Position numbers and translations under genes: made by a program. Under the pieces are notes generated by a model, which saw only the letters and a program-made list of their open reading frames with translations, was not told the origin of the DNA and did no database searches. 64,000 bases of DNA, from assembly GCF_000474945.1 (NCBI RefSeq), contig NZ_KI440838.1, forward strand, positions 223,433-287,432, written 5' to 3'. This document shows, piece by piece, positions 44,769-54,228 of the stretch. Each line of letters begins with the position of its first letter. Within the stretch, counting starts at the first letter, position 1. Source of the DNA: Solimonas soli DSM 21787. GTDB taxonomy: Bacteria; Pseudomonadota; Gammaproteobacteria; Nevskiales; Nevskiaceae.

Positions 44769-45535
44769 GCGAACCGCCGCAAAAATCCGCGACCTGGGTC
44801 CTGCTGCGCGGCCTGATCCGCGACCGCCGGCACTGGGGCGAGTTTGCGCAGCGCTTCGCGGCCGGCCTCGGCGGCGCGGACGTCCTCGCCCTCGACCTGC
44901 CGGGCAACGGCGAGCTGAATCACCAAGACAGTCCGACGACGATCGCCGGCATGGTCGCCTACGCGCGCGCCGAACTCGGGCGCCGCGGCATCGCGCCGCC
45001 GTATCGCCTGTTGGCGATGTCGCTCGGCGGCATGGTGGCGACGGCCTGGGCCGACGCGCATCCGCAGGAGATCGCCGCGATGGTGCTGGTCAACACCAGC
45101 CTGCGGCCGCTGAGCCCGTTCTGGCAGCGCCTGCGCCCGCAGGCCTATCCGACCGTCGTGCGCCTGCTGCTCAATCCCGACGCGCGCCATGGCGAAGCGG
45201 CCATCCTGCGCCTGACCAGCAGTCGCGCCGCCGAGCGCAGCGTGGTGCTCGACGACTGGATCGCCTGGCGCCTCGCGCGGCCGGTATCGCGCGGCAACGC
45301 GCTGCGCCAGCTGCTGGCGGCCTTGCGTTTTCGCGCGCCGCGTCGCGCGCCGGCGCCGCCGACGCTGGTGCTGGTCGGGCTCGGCGATCGCCTCGTCGAT
45401 CCGCGCTGCTCGCAGCGCCTGGCGCGGCGCTGGCAATGCGCGATCGCCGCGCATCCGGACGCCGGGCACGATCTGCCGCTCGACGACGCCGACTGGGTGA
45501 TCGCGCAGGTGCGCGGCTGGACGCACGCCGTCTGA
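44765..45535 (+). CDS. Alpha/beta hydrolase (BioH/MenH-like)
   Basis: A 256-residue hydrolase: WVLLRGLIRDRRHWGEF (oxyanion region), LALDLPGNGELN, nucleophile elbow AMSLGGM (Ser), acid Asp in LGDRLVDPR and His in DAGHDLPLDD. The triad looks complete. The LPGNGE pattern is common in a group found next to M14-type peptidases. It starts inside the stop codon of the peptidase gene (ATGA). A role in biotin synthesis is unlikely because no bio genes are near. Confidence 0.88.
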   Translation: MSEPPQKSATWVLLRGLIRDRRHWGEFAQRFAAGLGGADVLALDLPGNGELNHQDSPTTIAGMVAYARAELGRRGIAPPYRLLAMSLGGMVATAWADAHPQEIAAMVLVNTSLRPLSPFWQRLRPQAYPTVVRLLLNPDARHGEAAILRLTSSRAAERSVVLDDWIAWRLARPVSRGNALRQLLAALRFRAPRRAPAPPTLVLVGLGDRLVDPRCSQRLARRWQCAIAAHPDAGHDLPLDDADWVIAQVRGWTHAV

Positions 45536-45573
45536 GACTTGCGCCGCCGGCGCCGCGCCGCGAAGCTGCGGCG

Positions 45574-46170
45574 ATGGACAAACCGCATGCTCCCTCCTGC
45601 GAGCGCAATCGCGAGCCGATCCTCGCCGTGCTGCGCGAGCATTTCGCCGATCGGCGCCGCGTGCTCGAGATCGGCAGCGGCACCGGCCAGCACGCGGTGT
45701 ACTTCGGCGCCGCGCTGCCGTGGCTGCAATGGCAGACCTCGGACCGCCGCGAACACCACGCGGGCATCCGCGCCTGGCTCGACGAGGCCGCGCTGCCGAA
45801 CGTGCTCGCGCCGCTGGCGCTCGACGTCGGCGCCGACACCTGGCCGGACGCCCGCTACGACGCCGCCTTCAGCGCCAATACCCTGCACATCATGAGCTGG
45901 ACGGACATCGAGGCACTGTTCGCCGGCCTCGCGCGCGTGCTCGATGCCGACGACGCGACGCTCGTCGTCTACGGACCTTTCAACCAGGGCGGCACTTACA
46001 CGAGCCCGGGCAACGCCGATTTCGACGGCTGGCTGAAGGCGCGCGGCGCGCACATGGGTATCCGCGACGCCGAGGCGGTCGACGCGCTCGCCGCCCGGCA
46101 CGGCCTCGCGCTCGCCGCCGACCTGGCGATGCCGGCCCACAACCGCTGCCGCGTCTGGCGGCGCGGCTGA
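45574..46170 (+). CDS. DUF938 family AdoMet-dependent methyltransferase-like protein
   Basis: A 198-residue Rossmann methyltransferase-like protein. SCERNREPILAVLREHF, RRVLEIGSGTGQHAVYF (AdoMet loop), LQWQTSDRR, AANTLHIMSW-like SANTLHIMSWTDIE and LVVYGPFNQGGTYTSPGNADFD are characteristic of the DUF938 family, whose substrate is not known. It follows the hydrolase by 38 bases and converges with the kinase gene 4 bases away. Confidence 0.92.
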   Translation: MDKPHAPSCERNREPILAVLREHFADRRRVLEIGSGTGQHAVYFGAALPWLQWQTSDRREHHAGIRAWLDEAALPNVLAPLALDVGADTWPDARYDAAFSANTLHIMSWTDIEALFAGLARVLDADDATLVVYGPFNQGGTYTSPGNADFDGWLKARGAHMGIRDAEAVDALAARHGLALAADLAMPAHNRCRVWRRG

Positions 46171-46174
46171 GCGA

Positions 46175-48898
46175 TCAGGCGCGGCCCGGCTTCATGTCCG
46201 TCTGCCATTGGCGGGCGCGCTGCAGATAGCGCGGGTTGGCCTGCGGCACGCGCTCCAGCTCGGCGATCGCCGCGCCGAACAGCTGCGCGGCTTCCTCGTC
46301 CTCGCCGAGCTTGTCGAGGCTGTGCGCCAGCGCCGACAGCACGGTCGCGTGCAGCCAGTGGTCCTGGCGGCCGTAGATCTGCTCCATGACCCGCAGCGCG
46401 CGCCGCTGCATGTCGGCGGCGTCCTGCCATTCGCCGAGATCCTGCAGCATGCGGCCGATGTTGTGCATGGCCACCAGCACCTGGCTGTCGCGCTCGCCGA
46501 ACTTCGCGGTCTGCGCGGCGAGCACCTCGCGATAGATGGCGATCGCCTTGCGCGGCTCGCCCATGTCGCTGTAGAGGTAGGCCATGCCGCTGCGCGTGAC
46601 TAGCGTGTCGGTGTGCAGCTCGCCGAGCACCCGGCGCTGCCGCGCGTAGACACCCTCGAAGACCCGCATGGCGCCGGCGTAGTCCTTGCCGTAGTGCAGC
46701 GTGGTGCCGAGCGCCTGTTCGATGTTCATCGTCAGGCGATGGTCGGCGCCGAGCGCGCGCGTCGCGTCGGCCAGCAGCGGTGCGAGCAGGTCGTGCGCTT
46801 CGCCGATGCGGCCGGCCTGGATCAGCGCGCCGGCCATCGAGCGCCGCGACATGAAGACTTCCGGATGCAGCGGCGGATGCAGGCGCAGATTGACGGCGAC
46901 CGCCTCGCGGTTGGCGGCCAGGCATTCATCCATGCGGCTGGTGTCGCAGAGCAGGTCGGCGTGATAGCGGCGCAGGCGCGCCTGGATCGGATCGTTGGCG
47001 GCCAGCTCGCGTTCGATCTGCGGCGTCAGCGCCTCGATCGCCGCGAGCGCATCGCCGGGACGGTTGTCCATGTGACTCAGGCGCGCCACTTCCACCTGCG
47101 CGGCCAGCGACAGGGCGCGCAGGCCGGCGCCGTCGGCCAGCACGCGCGCCTGTTCGGCCTCCCGGCGCGATTCGCCGAAAGCCTCGGTGTCGAGCAGGCA
47201 GCGGCTGATCTGCAGATGCAGATCGGCGGCGAGGCCGGGCTGCTCGGCGGCCGCATCGCCAAGCAACTGCAGGCCGCGGCGGAACTGCGCCTCGGCGGCG
47301 GTCCACTGGCCGAAGCCGAACAGCGCGTTGCCGAGTGAACGGCGGATCGACGCCTCGATGAGCGGCTGTCCCTGCAGACGGTCGCCGAGCTTGCCGGCGG
47401 CGACCTGCAGCAGTTCCTTCACCGTGATGTCGGGCCGGCCGCTCAGTTCGGGATCGGTCGCCGCCAGCACGTCGTCGAGCAGGAACTGGTTGACGGCGCC
47501 GGCCGCCAGCTCGGCGCGCTGCGCCTGGTCGCGCGCGCGCCGTGCGTCGACGTATAGCCAGGTGCTGACGGCGAGGCCGACGGCCAGGGCCGCGAACGCG
47601 ACGGCGATCCAGCCGCGCTGCGCGCGCCAGCGTTCGATCTGCCGGCGCGCCGCGTCGGCGCGCGCCTGCTCGACGCGTTCGTGCTCCAGCTGCAGGCGAC
47701 GACCGTCGAGCGCGCGCAGGCGCTGCGCGAGCTGCGCGGCGTCGGCGAGGCGGCGCGCCGGATCGAGCTGCGCGGCGGCGGCGATGTCCTCGCGCAGCAG
47801 CGGCTCGTCGACATCGCGCTCCCAGCCCGGCGCCAGCGGCCGGCGCAGATCGCCGACGATCAGCTGATACAGCAGCACGCCGAGCGCGTAAACATCGCTC
47901 TTCAGCGTCGCCGGCTGGCCGGCGATCACCTCCGGCGCGAGATACATGAGCGAGCCGGAGGAATCACCGTCGCCGATCTCGCGCGTCAGGCCGAGGCGGG
48001 TGATCGACAGCGCCTGCAGGCGCGTGTCGTCGATCAGCATGCCGCTGCCGAAATCGGCGAGCCGCACCCCCGGCCGGCCGGCGGCGTCGCCGACGATCAG
48101 CAGGTTCGCCGGCTTGACGTCCTTGTGCAGCACGCCGACGCCGTGCGCGGCGGCCAGCGCCTCGGCGGCCTGCGCGACCAGCTCGATGCGCGTCTGCAGC
48201 GGCACGTGCGGATGCTCGCCGAGCCAGCGTTCGAGGCTGCCGGCCGGGCACCATTCGGTCTCGATGAAGTAGGGCGCCTCCTGCAGATTCCAGTCGAGCA
48301 CCGGCACCACGGCGGCGCGCTCGCCGAGACTCTCGGTGAGCAGGCGCTGCAGGGTGATCTCGCGCTTGAGCGTCGAGAGCCCGGCACCGTCGCCGGCGAA
48401 CTTGAGGACGCGGCGCTCGCGCGTCTTGGCCTGCTCGATCAGCCAGGTTTCGTTGCGGCCTTCGCCGAGGCGTTCGACCAGCGTCCAGTTCGGGCGCAGC
48501 GGTGGCACCTCGCCGGCGCGCAGGTGCAGGGTCGCCGGCGATTGCGTCTTCAGCGGCGTCAGGCGCTCGACGGCGGCGTCGAAGCGGTAGCCGTAGCCGT
48601 GCACGGTGCGGATGACGCGCTGCTCGCCGTCGCCGATCGCGCGGCGCAGCAGCGAGACGGAGCGGGCCAGCACCGACTCGCTGAGCACGCGGCCGGGCCA
48701 CACGGCGTCGAGCAGCTCGTCCTTGGTCAGCACCTCGCCCGGATGGCGCACGAAGACGCGCAGCAATTCGAGCGACTTCGATTCGACCGGGACGCTTGCG
48801 CCGGCCAGCAGGATCTCGAGCCGGAACTCGTCCAGCTCCACCACGCCGAAACGCCAGCGCGCCGGCTGCAGATTCGGTTCCGGAATCGGTGCGTTCAT
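46175..48898 (-). CDS. Winged-helix / Ser-Thr kinase / TM / TPR fusion regulator
   Basis: Membrane signal protein of 907 residues combining four modules. Residues about 14-110 form an OmpR/CadC-type winged helix (LELLRVFVRHPGEVLTKDEL, VIRTVHGYGYRF). Residues about 138-400 form an apparently active Hanks kinase: GEGRNETW glycine loop, Lys166 (RRVLKF), HKDVKPANLL with Asp260, DFG at 282-284 and APE at 321-323. One membrane helix spans about 429-450. The C-terminal half has TPR-type repeats, probably periplasmic. The topology is that of a CadC-like one-component regulator with a kinase inserted between DNA-binding domain and membrane. It is divergent from the HTH gene at 49094. Confidence 0.92.
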   Translation of the reverse strand: MNAPIPEPNLQPARWRFGVVELDEFRLEILLAGASVPVESKSLELLRVFVRHPGEVLTKDELLDAVWPGRVLSESVLARSVSLLRRAIGDGEQRVIRTVHGYGYRFDAAVERLTPLKTQSPATLHLRAGEVPPLRPNWTLVERLGEGRNETWLIEQAKTRERRVLKFAGDGAGLSTLKREITLQRLLTESLGERAAVVPVLDWNLQEAPYFIETEWCPAGSLERWLGEHPHVPLQTRIELVAQAAEALAAAHGVGVLHKDVKPANLLIVGDAAGRPGVRLADFGSGMLIDDTRLQALSITRLGLTREIGDGDSSGSLMYLAPEVIAGQPATLKSDVYALGVLLYQLIVGDLRRPLAPGWERDVDEPLLREDIAAAAQLDPARRLADAAQLAQRLRALDGRRLQLEHERVEQARADAARRQIERWRAQRGWIAVAFAALAVGLAVSTWLYVDARRARDQAQRAELAAGAVNQFLLDDVLAATDPELSGRPDITVKELLQVAAGKLGDRLQGQPLIEASIRRSLGNALFGFGQWTAAEAQFRRGLQLLGDAAAEQPGLAADLHLQISRCLLDTEAFGESRREAEQARVLADGAGLRALSLAAQVEVARLSHMDNRPGDALAAIEALTPQIERELAANDPIQARLRRYHADLLCDTSRMDECLAANREAVAVNLRLHPPLHPEVFMSRRSMAGALIQAGRIGEAHDLLAPLLADATRALGADHRLTMNIEQALGTTLHYGKDYAGAMRVFEGVYARQRRVLGELHTDTLVTRSGMAYLYSDMGEPRKAIAIYREVLAAQTAKFGERDSQVLVAMHNIGRMLQDLGEWQDAADMQRRALRVMEQIYGRQDHWLHATVLSALAHSLDKLGEDEEAAQLFGAAIAELERVPQANPRYLQRARQWQTDMKPGRA

Positions 48899-49093
48899 TC
48901 AGGACTCCCCGCGGCGGGCGGACGCGGCGCGGCGCGCCGGGGCGAGGCCGCGCACGCCGCACATCCTGGTCGCCGCAAAAAAATTTTCTGCCTCACGAAA
49001 ACCTCAGGAAAGCCTCAGTGCGTCCTAAGGACGCCCGCCGGCCCGCTGCGCAGGATGCCGCCCGACCACTCCTGTTTTCGACGAGGCACGCAG

Positions 49094-49384
49094 ATGAAAT
49101 GTCGTCACTCCAAAGCGCAGATTCTGGCCATCCTCCGCGAGTATGACAGCGGCGAGGCGCCATCCGTGGTCAGCCTCTGCGCCAGGCACCGGATCTCGCG
49201 GCAGGCCTACTACTACTGGCGCGCCAAGTACGGCACCGAGTCGGCCGCCGAACAGCGCCTCGCCGCGCTCGAGCACGAGGTCCGCGCCCTGCGCGCGCTG
49301 ATCGACGCCCGCGTCTACGGCAATCCGGACATGCGCCTGCCGGGCTACGGCCCGGCCCGTTATCCGGCGCGCATCGCCGCCTGA
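49094..49384 (+). CDS. Solitary IS3/IS2-type transposase OrfA-like HTH protein
   Basis: A 96-residue protein whose N-terminus reads like the HTH of IS3-group OrfA (SKAQILAILREYDSGEAPSV, RHRISRQAYYYWRAKYG), followed by a leucine-zipper-like segment (LAALEHEVRALRALID). No OrfB, inverted repeats or target duplication were seen around it. GAGG lies seven bases before the ATG. It sits between the divergent kinase regulator and the Oar-like receptor. It may be an insertion-sequence relic or a domesticated DNA-binding protein; intact coding, a good start site and the setting favour the latter slightly. Confidence 0.75.
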   Translation: MKCRHSKAQILAILREYDSGEAPSVVSLCARHRISRQAYYYWRAKYGTESAAEQRLAALEHEVRALRALIDARVYGNPDMRLPGYGPARYPARIAA

Positions 49385-49408
49385 GAACCGATCCGAAACC
49401 TCGGGACC

Positions 49409-49435
49409 GCGCGCCGGTGTGGGGCACCGGCGCGC
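49409..49435 (+). terminator. Strong GC hairpin between HTH gene and Oar-like gene
   Basis: GCGCGCCGGTG (49409-49419) pairs perfectly with 49425-49435 around TGGGG. There is no T tract, so it may attenuate transcription or protect mRNA ends rather than be a classical terminator. Confidence 0.45.
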
Positions 49436-49502
49436 GCTGATTACCGCGCTGGAAGCCGTCCGGCTCCTGCCCGCAATCATCTAACGCACTTGGGAGATTT
49501 CA

Positions 49503-52500
49503 ATGACGGATTCCTTACATGCGCGGCCGGCGCGCCACCGGCTTTCGGGCCAGGCACGGCATCGCGCGGCAGAGCGGCCCTGGCGGAAGAGCGCGCTCGC
49601 GCTTGCCCTGAGCAGCCCGCTGGCCCTCACGGCGCTGGAGAGCGGCCTGATGCTGACCGTGCTGGCGCCCGGCGCGGCGCGCGCCGCGAGCAATTCCGAA
49701 GGCTATGTCTACGGCATCGCACCGGCAGGCGCGAACATCACCCTGCGCAGTGCGGAAACCGGCTACGTCCGCGGCACCGTGGCCGGCGCGAACGGCAGCT
49801 TCCAGATCACCGCGGTTCCGGTCGGCAGCTATGAGGTCACGGCCGTCGTCGAGGGCGGCGAGCAGAAACAGACCGTGACGGTGTCGATCGGCGAAGGCGC
49901 GCAGCTGCGCTTCGTCGCCGAGGAGATCGCCGAAGTCACGGTCACGGGCCAGCGCAGCAATGTCGACACGACTGCCGTGGAAACCTCGACGAATCTCAGC
50001 GCGGAGGAACTCGAAAGGCTTCCCGTGCAGCGCCACATCAGTGCCGTGCAGATGCTGGCGCCCGACGCCAGCGCCGGATCGAGCGACTACGAGACCAAGC
50101 AGGGCAACCATCTGGTGGCCTTCGGCGGCGCCTCGCCGCTCGAGAACGGCTTCTTCCTCAACGGTTTCAACATCACCGACTTCCGCCTCGGCCTCGGCGG
50201 CAGCGAAGTGCCCTTCCAGTTTCTGCAGGAGACGCAGATCAAGACCGGCGGCTACTCCGCGGCCTTCGGGCGCTCGCTCGGCGGCGTCGTCAACATGGTC
50301 AGCAAGACCGGCACCAACAGCTTCCTGGCCGGCGGCAATCTGTTCTGGGAACCGGAATGGGCGCGCGGGCACTCGCCCGACGTGGATTTCGTCGACAACG
50401 CGGGCAAGGTCGTCCACAAGGTCTACAACAGTGCCGACGAAGACGACGGCGTCGAAGGCAATCTGTTCGCGGGCGGGCCGCTCATCAAGGACCGCCTGTT
50501 CTTCTATGGCGTGGTCGGGATGAAGGACATCTCGAGCCAGTACGTCGGCGCGCGAGGCGACACGTATTCGAAGGAGAAGTCGGACGGCCCGCTCTACTAC
50601 GCGCTCAATCTCGCCGCCAATCTCGCGCCGGGCCACCGCCTGCAGTTCACCACCTTCTCCGACGAGCGCGACTCGGAAATCGCCGTTTACGACTATGACT
50701 TCGACGACAAGGCGGTCGGCGCGGCGAGTTCGAGGACGCAAGCGACCACCGGCGGTCAGGCCTACATCGCCAACTACGACGGACAGGTCGCCGACTGGTT
50801 CAGCCTCTCCGCGCTGTACGGCCATGGCGAAATCAAGGACAAGTCGTCCGCGCTGGCGGGCGACGGCGGGCCGTGCACGGCGGTGATCGACAACCGCACC
50901 GGCTCCAACGAGCGTCTCGGCTGTGTCTCGGCCGAGACGCGCAATCGCGACATCCTGGACACGCGTGAATCCTGGCGCCTGGAAGGCACGTTCTTCTTCT
51001 CGCTGCTCGGCGAGCACCAGGTCAAGGCCGGCTACGAAGTCGAGGACCTGACGACGGACATCACGCAGGCCTACGTCGGCAACGGCACGGTCTATACCTA
51101 CTCGCGCTGCCACAACGAGGAAGATCCCGAGGCGGGATGCTCCGTGGGTGGCGAGACCATCGCCGAAGGCGCCGATTTCGTGCGTCTGCGCACGTATCCG
51201 ATCTTCGGTAAGTTCGACAACGACCTGAGCGCGTACTACATCGAGGATCGCTGGCAGATCCATCGGCAGCTGCTGCTGTCGCTCGGCCTGCGCAACGACA
51301 CCTTCGACCTCAAGAACCGCCAGGGCCGGTCCTGGACCAGGCAGGACGAGCAGTGGGGTCCGCGCCTCGGCATCGCCTTCGATCCGCTCGACGACGGCCG
51401 TTCGAGGATCTATGCGAACTACGGGCGCTACTACATGCCCATCGAGACCAACACCGCGACGCGCACGCTTTCGGGCGGCGTCGACGAGAGCTCGTACTAC
51501 GAGTTCACCGCGATCGATCCGCTGACCGGCATCCCGACGCTCGGCGACAAGATCGGTGCGACCACGTCCGCCGCGGTCTCGAACGACTATCCGCGCGCCG
51601 CGAACCTCAAGCCGTCCTCGCAGGACGAGTTCATCCTCGGCTACGAGATGGAAGTCGCGCCGTCGTGGAGCGCCGGCATCAAGGGTCTGCATCGCCGCCT
51701 GAACGAGGTCATCGAAGACACCTGCGGTTACTTCCCGACGGAAGAAGGCGATCTCACCTATGGCTGCGTCCTGCTGAATCCGGGCCGCGATGCGGTGATC
51801 AGGAATCAGGACTGGAACTTCGACGGCGAGATCGACAACGTCACGCTGACGTCCGACTTCCTCGGCCTGCCGAAGGCGGAACGCAAGTACTACGCCCTCA
51901 CGCTGAACCTCGATCGCGCGTTCGACGGCAAGTGGTTCGTCAAGAGCAGCTATACCTGGTCGCACACCTACGGCAACTTCGAAGGCTACGCGCGCTCCGA
52001 TACGGGCCAGGCCGATCCAGGCATCTCGTCGACCTTCGATCTCCCGCAGCTCATTTCCTACGGCGACCTGCCGCAGGATCACCGCCACAACGTCAAGATC
52101 TCCGGGGCCTATGCGATCACCGACGAGTGGATGGTGGGTCTCAGCTTCTCGGCCATCAGCGGCCGGCCGAAGAACGCCTATGGCCGCATCCCGCCCGGCA
52201 CGCCGCTGGGTGATTACGACCCGCAGACCAATCAGGCCATCATCGACGCGTACAACGAGCAGTACGAGGGGGAGTTCTCGTATGTCGACGGCAAGCGGGT
52301 CGGTCGCGGCAGCGAGGGACGCCTGGGCTGGATCATCGATCTCAACGCGTCGGTCAGCTACAGCCCGAAGTTCGTGCCCGGCCTGACGCTCGGCATGGAT
52401 GTCTTCAACGTGCTCAATGGCGACACCGTCACCAACATCGACGAGTCGAAGGAACTGCTGACGATCGACAACCCGGCCTACGGCACGCCGCGCGACTCCG

Positions 52501-52556
52501 ATTCGTTCCAGAAGCCGCGCTACTTCCGCTTCAGTCTCGGCTACGAGTTCAAGTAA
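49503..52556 (+). CDS. Oar-like TonB-dependent receptor with N-terminal carboxypeptidase-regulatory domain
   Basis: Outer-membrane protein of 1017 residues. An unusually long, Arg-rich n-region precedes the signal peptide core (ALALALSSPLALTALESGLM ... AARA, about 60 residues). A beta-sandwich of the carboxypeptidase-regulatory type follows (GTVAGANGSFQITAVPVGSYEVT), then a TonB-box-like segment (EVTVTGQRSN), a plug domain (GGYSAAFGRSLGGVVNMVSKTGTN) and a 22-strand-type barrel ending FSLGYEFK. Oar proteins take up or secrete peptides or polysaccharides; the ligand here is unknown. GGGAG is six bases before the ATG. A T-rich terminator follows at 52571. Confidence 0.92.
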   Translation: MTDSLHARPARHRLSGQARHRAAERPWRKSALALALSSPLALTALESGLMLTVLAPGAARAASNSEGYVYGIAPAGANITLRSAETGYVRGTVAGANGSFQITAVPVGSYEVTAVVEGGEQKQTVTVSIGEGAQLRFVAEEIAEVTVTGQRSNVDTTAVETSTNLSAEELERLPVQRHISAVQMLAPDASAGSSDYETKQGNHLVAFGGASPLENGFFLNGFNITDFRLGLGGSEVPFQFLQETQIKTGGYSAAFGRSLGGVVNMVSKTGTNSFLAGGNLFWEPEWARGHSPDVDFVDNAGKVVHKVYNSADEDDGVEGNLFAGGPLIKDRLFFYGVVGMKDISSQYVGARGDTYSKEKSDGPLYYALNLAANLAPGHRLQFTTFSDERDSEIAVYDYDFDDKAVGAASSRTQATTGGQAYIANYDGQVADWFSLSALYGHGEIKDKSSALAGDGGPCTAVIDNRTGSNERLGCVSAETRNRDILDTRESWRLEGTFFFSLLGEHQVKAGYEVEDLTTDITQAYVGNGTVYTYSRCHNEEDPEAGCSVGGETIAEGADFVRLRTYPIFGKFDNDLSAYYIEDRWQIHRQLLLSLGLRNDTFDLKNRQGRSWTRQDEQWGPRLGIAFDPLDDGRSRIYANYGRYYMPIETNTATRTLSGGVDESSYYEFTAIDPLTGIPTLGDKIGATTSAAVSNDYPRAANLKPSSQDEFILGYEMEVAPSWSAGIKGLHRRLNEVIEDTCGYFPTEEGDLTYGCVLLNPGRDAVIRNQDWNFDGEIDNVTLTSDFLGLPKAERKYYALTLNLDRAFDGKWFVKSSYTWSHTYGNFEGYARSDTGQADPGISSTFDLPQLISYGDLPQDHRHNVKISGAYAITDEWMVGLSFSAISGRPKNAYGRIPPGTPLGDYDPQTNQAIIDAYNEQYEGEFSYVDGKRVGRGSEGRLGWIIDLNASVSYSPKFVPGLTLGMDVFNVLNGDTVTNIDESKELLTIDNPAYGTPRDSDSFQKPRYFRFSLGYEFK

Positions 52557-52570
52557 GGCGGCGGTGGCGG

Positions 52571-52597
52571 ACGGCGGCCCTGGGGCCGCCGTTTTTT
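52571..52597 (+). terminator. Rho-independent terminator of the Oar-like gene
   Basis: ACGGCGGCCC pairs with GGGCCGCCGT around a short loop and is followed by a run of six T (52592-52597), 15 bases after the stop codon. Confidence 0.85.
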
Positions 52598-52683
52598 CCG
52601 GGCCCAAGGGCAGGCCCGGCGGAGCTTGGCGCCAGTCGGCGGATGCATGCGCACGGTACGCTATGCTGCCCGGCCGTGGCCTG

Positions 52684-53457
52684 ATGGGTCTGCAGATGAA
52701 GGGCGGCTCCCGCGATACCCCATTGCCCGATTACGGCATCGACGCGCCGGACGCGGTGCGCCGCTTTCTCACCATGGGCACGCTGGCGATCGTCGTCGGT
52801 TTCGCCGCACCGAGCCTGGTCGCGATGCTGCCGCCGCAGTACGCGCAGACCCTGCTCGGCACGGCGCGCTCGCTCGGCTGGATGGGTTATGCCTTCGTCG
52901 CCACCGCCTGCGTGATGCTGTGGGGCAGCCGCGTCGGCAAGCTGCGCCTGCGCGACAAGGTGCTGGCGACGCTGCCCTGGCGCGGCGACGAGCAGGTGCT
53001 CGACGTCGGCTGCGGGCATGGCCTGATGCTGATCGGCGCCGCGCAGCGGCTCACGAGCGGCCGGGCGGTCGGCATCGATATCTGGCGCGCGCAGGACCAG
53101 GCGCGCAACAGTCCGCAGGCGACGCTGCGCAACGCGCGCCTCGAAAGTGTCGCCGGGCGGATCGAGGTGCGCAGCGCCGATGCGCGGCGCCTGCCGTTCG
53201 ACGCCGCGAGCTTCGACGTCGTGCTGTCGAGCTGGACGCTGCACAACATCGCCGAGCGCGACGGGCGGCGGCGCGCCATCGAGGAGATCATGCGCGTGCT
53301 GAGGCCCGGCGGGCGCGTCGTGCTGATCGACATCCGCCACGGCGCCGAATACGCGGCGCTGCTGCGCGAGCTGGGATGCGCGCAGGTTCGCGTCGGTGCG
53401 CCGAGCTTCCTGTTCGTGACGCCGACGCGCGTCGTCAGCGCGCAGAAGCCCGCTTGA
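52684..53457 (+). CDS. Membrane-anchored class I AdoMet methyltransferase
   Basis: A 257-residue protein with two N-terminal hydrophobic helices (LTMGTLAIVVGFAAPSLVAML and LGWMGYAFVATACVMLWG) followed by a class I methyltransferase domain: LDVGCGHGLMLIGAA (AdoMet loop), VGIDIWRA, ARRLPFDAASFDVVLSSWTLHN and LRPGGRVVLIDIRH. A UbiE/lipid-type small-molecule acceptor is likely given the membrane anchor. The start may also be the ATG at 52696; neither has a clear ribosome-binding site. It converges with the SDR gene, 6 bases away. Confidence 0.85.
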   Translation: MGLQMKGGSRDTPLPDYGIDAPDAVRRFLTMGTLAIVVGFAAPSLVAMLPPQYAQTLLGTARSLGWMGYAFVATACVMLWGSRVGKLRLRDKVLATLPWRGDEQVLDVGCGHGLMLIGAAQRLTSGRAVGIDIWRAQDQARNSPQATLRNARLESVAGRIEVRSADARRLPFDAASFDVVLSSWTLHNIAERDGRRRAIEEIMRVLRPGGRVVLIDIRHGAEYAALLRELGCAQVRVGAPSFLFVTPTRVVSAQKPA

Positions 53458-53463
53458 ACGCAC

Positions 53464-54224
<761 letters not shown>

Positions 54225-54228
<4 letters not shown>

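Noticed and set aside
49094-49384. Complete insertion sequence
   Set aside because: No OrfB, terminal inverted repeats or target duplication found on either side; kept as a solitary HTH gene.
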